Positions 39,290-53,624 of a DNA stretch of 64,000 nucleotides are shown in pieces (the first letter of the stretch is position 1; each line of letters begins with the position of its first letter). The translations under genes and the position numbers were made by a program. Below the pieces are notes generated by a model that ran no database searches, was not told the origin of the DNA, and saw only the letters and a program-made list of their open reading frames with translations. The stretch covers positions 76,513,117 through 76,577,116 of the forward strand of contig CM039463.1 in the NCBI GenBank assembly GCA_022414725.1. The letters are read 5' to 3'. This DNA is from Microglena sp. YARC (taxonomy: Eukaryota; Chlorophyta; Chlorophyceae; Chlamydomonadales; Chlamydomonadaceae).

Positions 39290-40447
39290 ATGCATGTGTG
39301 TGTGTGTGAGAGGTGTGTGTGTGTGTGATGTGAGTGTGAGGTGCATGTGTGTGTGTGAGAGGTGTGTGTGTGTGTGATGTGAGTGTGAGGTGCATGTGTG
39401 TGTGTGTGAGAGGTGTGTGTGTGTGTGATGTGAGTGTGAGGTGCATGTGTGTGTGTGTGAGAGGTGTGTGTGTGTGTGATGTGAGTGTGAGGTGCATGTG
39501 TGTGTGTGTGAGAGGTGTGTGTGTGTGTGATGTGAGTGTGAGGTGCATGTGTGTGTGTGTGAGAGGTGTGTGTGTGTGTGATGTGAGTGTGAGGTGCATG
39601 TGTGTGTGTGTGAGAAATGTGTGTGTGTGTGATGTGAGTGTGAGGTGCATGTGTGTGTGTGTGAGAGGTGTGTGTGTGTGTGATGTGAGTGTGAGGTGCA
39701 TGTGTGTGTGTGTGAGAGGTGTGTGTGTGTGTGATGTGAGTGTGAGGTGCATGTGTGTGTGTGTGAGAGGTGTGTGTGTGTGTGATGTGAGTGTGAGGTG
39801 CATGTGTGTGTGTGTGAGAGGTGTGTGTGTGTGTGATGTGAGTGTGAGGTGCATGTGTGTGTGTGTGAGAGGTGTGTGTGTGTGTGATGTGAGTGTGAGG
39901 TGCATGTGTGTGTGTGTGAGAGGTGTGTGTGTGTGTGATGTGAGTGTGAGGTGCATGTGTGTGTGTGTGAGAGGTGTGTGTGTGTGTGATGTGAGTGTGA
40001 GGTGCATGTGTGTGTGTGTGAGAGGTGTGTGTGTGTGTGATGTGAGTGTGAGGTGCATGTGTGTGTGTGTGAGAGGTGTGTGTGTGTGTGATGTGAGTGT
40101 GAGGTGCATGTGTGTGTGTGTGAGAGGTGTGTGTGTGTGTGATGTGAGTGTGAGGTGCATGTGTGTGTGTGTGAGAGGTGTGTGTGTGTGTGATGTGAGT
40201 GTGAGGTGCATGTGTGTGTGTGTGAGAGGTGTGTGTGTGTGTGATGTGAGTGTGAGGTGCATGTGTGTGTGTGTGAGAGGTGTGTGTGTGTGTGATGTGA
40301 GTGTGAGGTGCATGTGTGTGTGTGAGAGGTGTGTGTGTGTGTGATGTGAGTGTGAGATGCATGTGTGTGTGTGTGAGAGGTGTGTGTGTGTGTGATGTGA
40401 GTGTGAGGTGCATGTGTGTGTGTGTGAGAGGTGTGTGTGTGTGTGAT
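39290..40447. repeat. 51-bp minisatellite, about 22 nearly identical copies
   Basis: The unit is GATGTGAGTGTGAGGTGCAT followed by (GT)n, GAGAG and (GT)n. Because 51 is a multiple of 3 and the array has almost no stops, 331-423-codon frames open on both strands (HTHTSHTHTHAPHTHIT repeats on minus). One unit has GAGAAATG instead of GAGAGGTG. Confidence 0.97.
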
Positions 40448-41036
40448 GTTTTTACAAAACGGATTTCCACCTAAAATACGGATTTTCGCCTAAAATAAAC
40501 AAATCCATCCCTTATTTGTAACCACGCTGCACCACCAGGCACCCCATCTGGTGGATCAGCAAACATGCGTGTTGCAACCTACGCCTCATCAGCTGATCCT
40601 TTTTGTTTTACAAAAAGGAATCTCGCCTCAGAATCATGAATGTCCCATCATGAAACTCCATCCCTTATTTCTGAACCACGCTGCACCATCAGGGACGACA
40701 TCTGGTGGATCAGCGAACATGCGAGTTGCAACCTACGCCACATCTGCTGACTTTGTTTTTTTACCAAAAGGATTATCGCCTCAAAAACATGAATTACCCA
40801 ACGAAGAAACTCCATCCCTTATTTCTCAACCATGCTTCGCCACCAGGGACCCCATCTGGTGGATCAGCAAACATGCGTGTTGCAACCTACGCCTCATCAG
40901 CTGACCAAGCCACTTTCGGTAGGTGTCACGTTGCCAGGTCCTCCAGATATTGTTATGTGTGGTGTGGGTGGATGAGTGGGTGGGTGGCGTGTACGTTGGC
41001 TGGTTGCTAGATGCGCCACTTCCATGTCCTGCTTTT

Positions 41037-41450
41037 TTATATTTTGTCTATGTTTTTATTTTGTCTATGTTTTTATTTTGTATATGTTTTTATTTTGTGT
41101 ATGTTTTTATTTTGTATATGTTTTTATTTTGTATATGTTTTTATTTTGTATATGTTTTTATTTTGTATATGTTTTTATTTTGTATATGTTTTTATTTTGT
41201 ATATGTTTTTATTTTGTATATGTTTTTTTATTTTGTATATGTTTTTATTTTGTATATGTTTTTATTTTGTATATGTTTTTTATTTTGTATATGTTTTTAT
41301 TTTGTATATGTTTTTATTTTGTATATGTTTTTATTTTGTATATGTTTTTATTTTGTATATGTTTTTATTTTGTATATGTTTTTATTTTGTATATGTTTTT
41401 ATTTTGTATATGTTTTTATTTTGTATATGTTTATGTTTTGCATATGTTTT
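41037..41450. repeat. (TATGTTTTTATTTTG)n, 15-bp unit, about 27 copies
   Basis: Nearly perfect; two units carry extra T residues. The 15-bp period keeps frames open. The flanks 41485-41640 hold the dispersed GC-rich repeat; 41640-42020 holds no gene seen. Confidence 0.95.
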
Positions 41451-42022
41451 ATATTTCTGGAGCAGGTTACCCTCACTGTTTTTGGTTTTGTGCGACGCTT
41501 CGCAACTTGAGCAATTCGGTGCGACCCCAGTGCAAAGCGTTGCCCCCCCCCCAAACCTTGCAGAAGCGCAGAGCCCGGAGTTTTTGGGGGGCCATTCCTG
41601 ACTAGTTTAGCCAGACCCATGCGGTGCCATGCAGTGACGAAATGGCGGGGCATTATTGAAAACAATGGTTCCTCCCAGGTTCCCCCCCTGGATTTATTTT
41701 CAGTTCAGAAAGTGCTTTTCATAGTTGTTATAGCTTTTTTAGGGCCATTCCTGTCTAGTTTGGTGTTGTACCATGCACACCAGTTTGGTGTATACTGTGT
41801 GCATGGTCAACAGCTATACAAAGCGGGAAAACAAATATCTGGTTCCCCCAGCCCAACCTGTCTCAACTTAATTTCAAGAAACATCAATTATTGTTTCAAT
41901 GCACTTCAACTGCACCTTCAAAAGGAAGCTCCATAATACAAGGAAGGCAAACAATCACCCGGCCATAAACACACATTATTTTGTCAACGCACTTTAACTG
42001 CACTTTATAAATAAAGCTTCTT

Positions 42023-45000
42023 TAACCCTGCACTAACAAGCACTAACCCTGAGCACTAAGCATACCCTGCACACTAACTGCACTAAACTATGTTAACCCT
42101 GCACTAACCCTGCACTACTTACCCTGCACTAACCCTGCACTGACCCTGCACTAACCCTGCACTAACCCTGCACTAACCCTGCACTAACTAACCTGCACTA
42201 ACCCTGCACAACCCTGCACTAACCCTGCACTAACCCTGCACTAACCCTGCACTAACCCTGCACTACCCTGCACTAACCCTGCCACTAAACACCTGCACAC
42301 TAACCCTGCACTACCCTGCACTAACCCTGCACTAACCCTGCACTAACCCTACCTGCACTAACCCTGCACTAACCCTGACTAACCCTGCCCTAAACCCTGC
42401 ACTAACCCTGCACTAACCCTGCACCTTACCCTCACTAACCCTGCTACTACCCTGCACTAACCCTGCACTGCAAACCCTGTAACCTGCACTAACCCTGCAC
42501 TAATCTGCACTTACACACCTGCACTAACCCACTAACCCTGCACACCCTGCCTAGCACTAACCCTGCACTAAACCCTGCACTAAACGCCCTGCACTAAACC
42601 CTGCACTGACTAACCCTGCACTACCCTGCACTAACCCTGCAACTAACCCTGCACAAACCCTGCACACCCTGCAACCCTGCACTAACCTACCCTGCACTAA
42701 CCCTGCACTAACCCTGCACTAACCCTGCACTAACCCTGCACTAACCCTGCACTAACTGCACTAACCTGCACTAAACCCTGCACTTACCCTGCACTAACCT
42801 GCACTAACCCTGCACTAACCCTGCACTTACCCTGCACTTAACCCTGCACTAACCCTGCACTACCCTGCACTAACCCTGCACTAACCCTGCACTAATAATA
42901 ACCCTGCACTAACCCTGCACTTACCCTGCACTAACCCTGCACTAACCCTGCACTACCCTGCACTAACCCTGCTAACTAACCCTGCACTAACTTCCCCTGC
43001 ACTAACCCTGCACTAACCCTGCACTAACCCTGCACTACCTGCACTTACCCTGCAACCTGCACTAACCCTGCACTAACCGCACTAACCCTGCACTAACCCT
43101 GCTACCCTGCACTAACCCTGCACTAACGCTGCACTACCCTGCACTAACCCTGCACACTAACCCTGCACTAACCCTGCACTAACCCTGCACTAACCCTGCT
43201 AACCCTGCACTAACCCTGCACTAACCCTGCACTTAACCCTGCACTAACCCTGCACTAACCCTGCACTAACCCTGCACTAACCCTGCACTACCCTGCACTA
43301 ACCCTGCACTAACCCTGCACTTAACCCTGCACTTACCCTGCACTAACCCTGCACTAACCCTGCACTAACCTGCACTAACCCTGCACTAACCCTGCACTTA
43401 CCCTGCACTAACCCTGCACACCCTGCACTAACCCTGCACTACCCTGCACTCTGCACTACCTGCACCCTGCACTAACCCTGCACTAAGCACTAACCCTGCA
43501 CTACCTGCACTTACCCCTGCACTTAACCCTGCACGCAACCCTGCACTAACCCTGCCTGCACACCTTACCCTGCACTAACCCTGCACTAAACCCTGCACTA
43601 ACCCTGCACTAACCTGCACTAACCCTGCACCCTGCACTAACCCTGCACCCTGCACTAACTGCACTAACCCTGCACTAAACCCTGCACTAACCCTGCACTA
43701 ACCCTGCACTAAACCCTGCACACTAACTCCTGCACTAACCTGCACTAACCCTGCACTAACCCTGCACTGCACTTACCCTGCACTAACCCTGCACTAACCC
43801 TGCACACTAACCCTGCACTAACCCTGCACTTACCCTGCTAACTAACCCTGCACTCTAACCCTTGCACTAACCCTGCACTAACCCTGCACTAACCCTGCAC
43901 TAACCCTGCACTAACCCTGCACCTGCACTAACCCTGCACTACCCTGCAACCCTGCACTTACCCTGCACTAACCCTGCACTAACCCTGCCTGCTAACTAAC
44001 CCTGCACACCCTGCACTAACCCTGCACTAACCCTGCACTAACCCTGCACTAACCCTGCACTAACCCTGCACTAACCCTGCACTAACCCTGCCTGCACTAA
44101 CCCTGCACTTACCCTGCACTAAACCCTGCATAACCCTGCACTAACCCTGCACTAACCCTGCACTAACCCTGCACTACCCTGCACTAACCCTAACCCTGCC
44201 TGCACTAACCCTGCACTAACCCTGCACTAACCCTGCACTTACCCTGCACTAACCCTGCACTAACCCTGCACTAACCCTGCACTAACCCTGCACTAACCCT
44301 GCACTAACCCTGCACTAACCCTGCACTAACCCTGCACTAACCCTGCACTAACCCTGCACCTGCCCCCTGCACTTACCCTGCACTTACCCTGCACTAACCC
44401 TGCACTAACCCTGCACTACCCTCCACACCCTGCACTACCCTGCACTAACCCTGCACTAACCCTGCACTTAACCCTGGCACTAACCCTGCACACCCTGCAT
44501 AACCCTGCACTAACCCTGCACTTACCCTGCACTTAACCTGCACTAACCCTGCACTAACCCTGCACACCCTGCACTAACCTGCACTAACCCTGCACTAACC
44601 CCCTGCACTAACCCTGCACTACCCTGCACTACCCTGCACTAACCCTGCACTTACCTGCACTAACCCTGCACTTAAACCCTGCACTTAACTGCACTAACCC
44701 TTTGCACTAACCCTGCACTAACCCTGCACTAACCCCTGCACTTAACCCTGCACTAACCCTGCACTAACCTGCACTACCCTGCACTTAACCCTGCCTGCAC
44801 TAACCCTGCACTAACCCTGCACTTAACCCTGCACTAAACCCTGCACTAACCCTGCACTAACCCTGCAACTAACCCTGCACTTACCCTGCACTAACCCTGC
44901 ACTTAACCCTGCACTAAACCCTGCACTTACCCTGCACTACCCTGCACTAACCCTGCACTAACCCTGCACTAACCCTGCACTACCCTGCACTAACCTGCAC

Positions 45001-48000
45001 TTAACCCTGCACTAACCCTGCAACTAACCTGCACTAACCCTGCACTAACCCTGCACTTACCCTGCACTTACCCTGCACTAACCCTGCACTAACCCTGCAC
45101 TAACCCTGCACTACCTGCACACTAACCCTGCACTAACCCTGCACTAACCCTGCACTAACCCTGCACTAACCCTGCACTAACCCTGCACTAACCCTGCACT
45201 AACCCTGCACAACCCTGCACTGCACTAACCCTGCACTAACCCTGCACTAACCCTGCACTAACCCTGCACTAACCCTGCACTAACCCTGCACTAACCCTGC
45301 ACTAACCCTGCACTAACCCTGCACTAACCTGCACTAACCCTGCACCCTAACCTGCACTAACCCTCACCTGCACTAACCCTGCACTAACCCTGCAACTAAC
45401 CCTGCACTAACCCTGCACTAACCCTGCACTAACCCTGCACTCCCCTGCACTTTACCCTGCACTAACCCTGCACTAACCCTGCACTAACCTGCACTAACCC
45501 TGCACTAACCCTGCACTAACCCTGCACTAACCCTGCAACTTAACCCTGCACTTACCCTGGCACTAACCCTGCACTAAACCCTGCACTAACCCTGCACTAA
45601 CCCTGCACTTAACCCTGCACTACCCTGCACTAACCCTGCACTTACCCTGCACTAACCCTGCACTAACCTGCACTAACCCTGCACTTACCCTGCACTACCC
45701 TGCACTAACCCTGCACTACCCTGCACTAACCTGCACTAACCCTGCACTAACCCTGCACTAACCCTGCACTTACCCTGCACTACCCTGCACCCCCTGCACT
45801 AAACCCTGCACTTACCCTGCACTTACCCTGCACTACCCTGCACTAAACCCTGCACTTAACCCTGCACTAACCCTGCACTAACCTGCACTACCCTGCACTA
45901 AACCTGCACTAACCCTGCACTAACCCTGCACTACCCTGCACTAACCCTGCACTTAACCCTGCACTAACCCTGCACTAACCCTGCACTAACCTGCACTACC
46001 CTGCACTAACCCTGCACTAACCCTGCACTAACCCTGCACTAACCCTGCACTTACCCTGCACTTACCCTGCACTAACCCTGCACTAACCCTGCACTAACCC
46101 TGCACTAACCCTGCACTAACCCTGCACTAACCCTGCACTAACCCTGCACTAACCCTGCACTAACCCTGCACTTACCCTGCACTAACCCTGCACTAACCCT
46201 GCACTAACCCTGCACTAACCCTGCACTAACCCTGCACTAACCCTGCACTAACCCTGCACTAACCCTGCACTTAACCCTGCACTTACCCTGCACTAACCTG
46301 CACTAACCCTGCACTGCACTACCCTGCACTTAACCTGCACTACCCTGCACTAACCTGCACTAACCCTGCACTAACCCTGCACTAACCTGCCTGCACTAAC
46401 CCTGCACTTAACCCTGCACTAAACCCTGCACTAAACCCTGCACTAACCCTGCACTTACCCTGCACTAACCCTGCACCCCTGCACTTAACCCTGCACTTAA
46501 CCCTGCACTAACCCTGCACTACCCTGCACTAACCCTGCACTAACCTGCACTAACCTGCACTAACCCTGCACTAACCCTGCACTAACCCTGCACTAACCCT
46601 GCACTAACACCTGCACTAACCTGCACTAACCCTGCATAACCCTGCACTTACCCTGCACTTAACCCTGCACTAACCCTGCACTAACCCTGCACTAACCCTG
46701 CACTTAACCCTGCACTTAACCCTGCACTTACCCTGCACTACCTGCACTAACCCTGCACTAACCCTGCACTAACCCTGCACTAACCCTGCACTAACCCTGC
46801 ACTAGCCTGCACTAAACCCTGCACTACCCTGCACTAACCCTGCACTTAACCTGCACTAACCCTGCTAACCCTGCACCCCTGCACTAACCCTGCACTAACC
46901 CTGCACTAACCCTGCACTAACCCTGCACTAACCCTGCACTAACCCTGCACTACCCTGCACTAACCCTGCACTAACCCTGCACTACCCCTGCACTAACCCT
47001 GCACTACCCTGCACTAATGCACTAACCCTGCACTTAACCCTGCACTAACCCTGCACTACCCTGCACTAACCCTGCACTAACCCTGCACTAACCCTGAACC
47101 TGCACTAACCCTGCACTAACCCTGCACTTACCCTGCACTAACCCTGCACTAACCCTGCACTAACCCTGCAGCTGCACTTACCCTGCACTAACCCTGCACT
47201 TAACCCTGCACTAACCCTGCACTAACCCTGCACTAACCCTGCACTAACCCTGCACTAACCCTGCACTAACTGCATTACCCTGCACTAACCCTGCACTAAC
47301 CCTGCACTAACCCTGCACTAACCCTGCACTAACCCTGCACCCTGCACTAACCCTGCACTAAACCCTGCACTGCCTGTTACCCTGCACTAACCCTGCACTT
47401 ACCCTGCACTTACCCTGCACTAACCCTGCAACTACCCCTGCACTAACCCTGCACTTACCCTGCACTAACCCTGCACTAAACCCTGCACTAACCCTGCACT
47501 AACCCTGCACTAAACCCTGCACTAACCCTGCACTCCTGCACTACCCTGCACTAACCCTTGCCTGCACTAACCCTGCACTGACCCTGCACTAACCTGCACT
47601 AACCCTGCACTAACCCTGCACTAACCCTGCAACTAACCCTACTAACCCTGCACTAACCCTGCACTAACCCTGCACTAACCCTGCACTACCCTGCACTAAC
47701 CCTGCACTAACCCCTGCACTAACCCTCGACCCTGCACACTACACCCTGCACTAACCCTGCAACTAACCCTGCACTAACCCTGCACTAACCCTGCACTAAC
47801 CCTGCACTAACCTGCACTAACCCTGCACTAACCCTGCACTAACCCTGCACTAACCCTGCACTACCCTGCACTAACCCTGCACTACCCTGCACTAACCCTG
47901 CACTAACCCTGCACTAACCTGCACAACCCCTGCACTAACCCTGCACTAACCCTGCACTAACCCTGCACTAACCCTGCACTAACCCTGCACTAACCCTGCA

Positions 48001-51000
48001 CTTACCCTGCACTTACCCTGCACTAACCCTGCACTAACCCTGCACTAACCCTGCACTAACCCTGCACTAACCCTGCACTAACCCTGCACTAACCCTGCAC
48101 TAACCCTGCACTAACCTGCACTACCCTGCACTGCCTGCACTAACCCTGCACTTAACCCTGCACTAAACCCTGCACTTAACCCTGCACTAACCCTGCACAA
48201 CTAACCCTGCACTTAACCTGCACTAACCCTGCACTAACCCTGCACTAACCCTGCGACCCTGCACTAACCCTGCACTAACCCTGCACGCACCCTGCACTAA
48301 CCCTGCACTAACCCTGCACTAACCCTGCACTAACCCTGCACTAACCCTGCACTAACCCTGCACTAACCCTGCACTAACCCTGCACTTGCCCCCTGCACTT
48401 ACCCTGCACTTACACCTGCACTAACCCTGCACTAACCCTGCAACTAACCCTGCACTTAACCCTGCACTTACCCTGCACTACCCTGCACTGCACTAACCCT
48501 GCACTAACCCTGCACTAACCCTCACTAACCCTGCACTAACCCTGCACTAACTGCACTAACCCTGCACTAACCCTGCACTAACCCTGCACTAACCCTGCAC
48601 TAACCCTGCACTAACCCTGCACTAACCCTGCACTTAACCCTGCATAACCCTGCACTAACCCCCTAACCCTGCACTTAACCCTGCACTAACCCTGCACTAA
48701 CCCTGCACTAACCCCCTGCACTAACCCTGCACTACCCTGCACTAACCCTGCACTAACCCTGCACTAACCCTGCACTAACCTGCACTAACCCTGCACTAAC
48801 CTGCACTTAACCCTGCACTAACCCTGCACAACCCTGCACTAACCCTGCACTACCCTGCACTAACCCTGCACTAACTGCACTAACCCTGCACTAACCCTGC
48901 ACTAACCCTGCACTAACCCTGCACTAACCCTGCACTAACCCTGCACTACCCTGCAAACCCTGCACTAACCCTGCACTCTGCACTAACCCTGCACTAACAC
49001 CTGCACTAACCCTGCACTTACCCTGCACTAACCCTGCACTAACCCTGCACTAACCTGCACTAACCCTGCACTAACCTGCACTAACCCTGCACTAACCCTG
49101 CACTAACCCTGCCTAACCCTGCACTAACCCTGCACTTACCCTGCACTAACCCTGCACTAACCCTGCACTAACCCTGCACTAACCCTGCACTACCCTGCAC
49201 TAACGCCTGCACTAACCCTGCACTAAACTACCCTGCACTAACCCTGCACTAACCCTGCACTAACCCTGCTCTAACCCTGCACTAACCCTGCACTACCCTG
49301 CACTAACCCTGCACTACCTGCACAACCCTGCACTTACCCTGCACTAACCCTGCACTAACCCTGCACTAACCCTGCACTAACCCTGCACTAACCCTGCACT
49401 AACCCTGCACTAACCCTGCACTACCCTGCACTAACCCTGCACTAACCCTGCACTAACCCTGCACTAACCCCTGCACTTACCCTGCACTTACCCTGCACTA
49501 ACCCTGCACTAACCCTGCACTAACCCTGCACTAACCCTGCACTAACCCTGCACTACCCTGCACTAACCCTGCACTAACCCTGCACTAACCCTGCACTAAC
49601 CTGCACTTACCCTGCACTAACCCTGCACTACCCTGCACTAACCCTGCACTAACCCTGCACTAACCTGCACTAACCCTGCACTTAACCCTGCACTAACCCT
49701 GCACTTACCCTAACTAACCTGCACTTACCCTGCACTAACCCTGCACTAACCCTGCACTAACCCTGCACTAACCCTGGCACTAACCCTGCACTAACCCTGC
49801 ACTAACCCTGCACTAACCCTGCACTAACCCTGCACTTACCCTGCACTAACCCTGCACTAACCCTGCACTAACCCTGCACTAACCCTGCACTTACCCTGCA
49901 CTAACCCTGCACTACCCTGCACTTACCCTGCACTAACCCTGCACTAACCCTGCACTAACCCTGCACTTACCCTGCACTAACCCTGCACTAACCCTGCACT
50001 AACCCTGCACTAACCCTGCACCCCTGCACTTAACCCTGCACTAACCCTGCACTAACCTGCACTAACCCTGCACTAACCCTGCACTAACCCTGCACTACCC
50101 TGCACTTAACCCTGCACTACCCTGCACTAACCCTGCACTAACCCTGCACTAACCCTGCACTAACCTGCACTAACCCTGCACTTACCCTGCACTACCCTGC
50201 ACTAACCCTGCACTAACCCTGCACTAACCCTGCACTAACCCTGCACTAACTGCACTAACCCTGCACTAACCCTGCACTTAACCCTGCACTAACCCTGCAC
50301 TAACCCTGCACTTACCCTGCACTAACCCTGCACTAACCCTGCACTAACCCTGCACTAACCCTGCACTAACCCTGCACTAACCCTGCACTAACCCTGCACT
50401 AACCCTGCACTAACCCTGCACTAACCCTGCACTAACCCTGCACTTACCCTGCACTAACCCTGCACTAACCCTGCACTACTGAACCTGCACTAACCCTGCA
50501 CTTACCCTGCACTAACCCTGCACTAACCCTGCACTAACCTGCACTAACCCTGCACTTACCCTGCACTAACCCTGCACTTACCCTGCACTTACCCTGCACT
50601 AACCCTGCACTACCCTGCACTAACCCTGCACTACCCTGCACTAACCCTGCACTTACCCTGCACTAACCCTGCACTAACCCTGCACTAACCCTGCACTTAA
50701 CCCTGCACTAACCCTGCACTACCCTGCACTACCCTGCACTAACCCTGCACTTAACCCTGCACTAACCCTGCACTAACCCTGCACTAACCCTGCACTACCC
50801 TGCACTAACCCTGCACTAAACCCTGCACTAACCCTGCACTAACCCTGCACTAACCCTGCACTTACCCTGCACTAACCCTGCACTAACCCTGCACTAACCC
50901 TGCACTTACCCTGCACTAACCCTGCACTAACCCTGCACTAACCCTGCACTACCCTTAACCCTGCACTAACCCTGCACTAACCCTGCACTACCCTGCACTA

Positions 51001-53240
51001 CCTGCACTAACCCTGCACTAACCCTGCACTTAACCCTGCACTAACCCTGCACTAACCCTGCACTACCCTGCACTTAACCCTGCACTAACCCTGCACTTAC
51101 CCTGCCCTGCACTTACCCTGCACTAACCCTGCACTAACCCTGCACTAACCCTGCACTAACCCTGCACTACCCTGCACTAACCCTGCACTTACCCTGCACT
51201 AACCCTGCACTAACCCTGCACTACCCTGCACTTAACCCTGCACTAACCCTGCACTAACCCTGCACTACCCTGCACTAACCCTGCATAACCCTGCACTTAC
51301 CCTGCACTTAACCCTGCACTAACCCTGCACTAACCCTGCACACTAACCCTGCACTACCCTGCACTAACCCTGCACTAACCCTGCACTAACCCTGCACTAA
51401 CCCTGCACTACCCTGCACTAACCCTGCACTAACCCTGCACTAACCCTGCACTAAACCCTGCACTAACCCTGCACTACCCTGCACTAACCCTGCACTAACC
51501 CTGCACTAACCCTGCACTAACCCTGCACTAACCCTGCACTAACCCTGCACTAACCCTGCACTAACCCTGCACTACCCTGCACTAACCCTGCACTACCCTG
51601 CCTGCACTAACCCTGCACTAACCCTGCACTTAACCCTGCACTAACCCTGCACTTACCCTGCACTTACCCTGCACTAACCCTGCACTACCCTGCACTAACC
51701 CTGCACTAACCCTGCACTTACCCTGCACTAACCCTGCACTACCCTGCACTTACCCTGCACTAACCCTGCACTTACCCTGCACTAACCCTGCACTAACCCT
51801 GCACTAACCCTGCACTAACCCTGCACTAACCCTGCACTAACCCTGCACTTACCCTGCACTAACCCTGCACTAACCCTGCACTAACCCTGCACTAACCCTG
51901 CACTTACCCTGCACTTACCCTGCACTAACCCTGCACTTACCCTGCACTACCCTGCACTAACCCTGCACTAACCCTGCACTAACCCTGCACTACCCTGCAC
52001 TACCCTGCACTTAACCCTGCACTTACCCTGCACTAACCCTGCACTTACCCTGCACTTACCCTGCACTAACCCTGCACTACCCTGCACTAACCCTGCACTT
52101 ACCCTGCACTAACCTGCACTAACCCTGCACTAACCCTGCACTAACCCTGCACTAACCCTGCACTAACCTGCACTACCCTGCACTACCCTGCACTAACCCT
52201 GCACTAACCCTGCACTACCCTGCACTAACCCTGCACTAACCCTGCACTAACCCTGCACTAACCCTGCACCCCTGCACTACCCTGCACTAACCCTGCACTA
52301 ACCCTGCACTTACCCTGCACTTACCCTGCACTAACCCTGCACTTACCCTGCACTAACCCTGCACTTACCCTGCACTTACCCTGCACTTACCCTGCACACC
52401 CTGCACTACACCCTGCACTTACCCTGCACTTACCCTGCACTTACCCTGCACTTACCCTGCACTTACCCTACCCTGCACTTACCCTGCACTTTACTTACCT
52501 GCACTTACCCTGCACTTACCCTGCACTTACCCTGCACTTACCCTGCACTTACCCTGCACTTACCCTGCACTTACCCTGCACTTACCCTGCACTTACCCTG
52601 CACTTACCCTGCACTTACCCTGCACTTACCCTGCACTTACCCTGCACTTACCCTGCACTTACCCTGCACTTACCCTGCACTTACCCTGCACTTACCCTGC
52701 ACTTACCCTGCACTTACCCTGCACTTACCCTGCACTTACCCTGCACTTACCCTGCACTTACCCTGCACTTACCCTGCACTTACCCTGCACTTACCCTGCA
52801 CTTACCCTGCACTTACCCTGCACTTACCCTGCACTTACCCTGCACTTACCCTGCACTTACCCTGCACTTACCCTGCACTTACCCTGCACTTACCCTGCAC
52901 TTTACCCTGCACTACCCTGCACTTACCCTGCACTTACCCTGCACTTACCCTGCACTTACCCTGCACTTACCCTGCACTTACCCTGCACTTACCCTGCACT
53001 TACCCTGCACTTACCCTGCACTACCCTGCACCCTGCACTTACCCTGCACTTACCCTGCACTTACCCTGCACTTACCCTGCACTTACCCTGCACTTACCCT
53101 GCACTTACCCTGCACTTACCCTGCACTTACCCTGCACTTACCCTGCACTTACCCTGCACTTACCCTGCACTTACCCTGCACTTACCCTGCACTTACCCTG
53201 CACTTACCCTGCACTAACCCTGCACTTACCCTGCACTTAC
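42023..53240. repeat. 11-bp satellite CTAACCCTGCA, about 1,000 copies, 11.2 kb
   Basis: One continuous array. The dominant unit is CTAACCCTGCA; the variant CTTACCCTGCA is scattered through it and becomes almost exclusive from about 52320 to 53240. Left and central parts carry many single-base indels and dropped fragments (ACCTGCA, CTACCCTGCA), while the right end is nearly perfect. Each unit has one CCC and one TGCA, so these recur about once per helical turn. It contains the telomere-like string CTAACCC interrupted by TGCA. No ORF. It could be centromeric or pericentromeric, or lie in an upstream NDC1 intron; neither is shown. Confidence 0.97.
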
Positions 53241-53624
53241 CAACCCAAAGGGGGCAGCCTTTGGGTGTCTTTAAAAACGGGTGGTTAGATTTTGTTTTTT
53301 GTCTTTTATCTATTTAATTCATACTTCTAATGAAATCTTCTAAACACAAGGAAAGCAGACCATAAACACAAATTATTTTGTCAATATGCTTTCCATGTTT
53401 AAAGGATATTTCTTTATCAAGTGCAATTATCTGTTTTTCTTGTAAATATATGACTGCCCATTGGTGGTTGGCCCCAGTGCAAGCGAACGGGCTGGCCCTT
53501 TCAACCTTACCCCTCGTCCTAATCGTAACATTTATTTATTTTATGTATAAATGACCCGCAGTGTGTGAGGCATTGGACTAAAAGCTACAGTAAGATTGAA
53601 ACCTAAAGCCGGTACACATCAGGG

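Larger units (their letters stand above)
37440..40900. repeat. About 130-160-bp tandem unit, about 10 copies, several with internal TG expansions
   Basis: The unit contains ACCACGCTGCACCACCAGGG, ACCCCATCTGGTGGATCA, GCGAACATGCATGTTGCAAC, CTACGCCTCATCAGCTGA and AACTCCATCCCTTATTT. Copies begin near 37450, 37605, 37755, 37915, 38117, 39018, 39247, 40522, 40680 and 40830. In the 37915, 38117, 39018 and 39247 copies a (TG)n-type array has grown at exactly the ATGCATGTGT position. Confidence 0.88.

Noticed and set aside
39199..40470. 423-codon and 331-codon open frames on opposite strands
   Set aside because: Both are translations of a 51-bp minisatellite; length divisible by three keeps frames open. 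No non-repeat protein sequence beyond short flanks.
40923..41605. Three overlapping frames of about 200 codons rich in FYFVYVFIL
   Set aside because: Translation of the 15-bp TATGTTTTTATTTTG repeat; the resemblance to membrane proteins is due to T-rich DNA.
42023..53240. Chromosome end (telomere)
   Set aside because: The unit has 11 bp and is not CCCTAAA, the array is internal, and genes continue on both sides.
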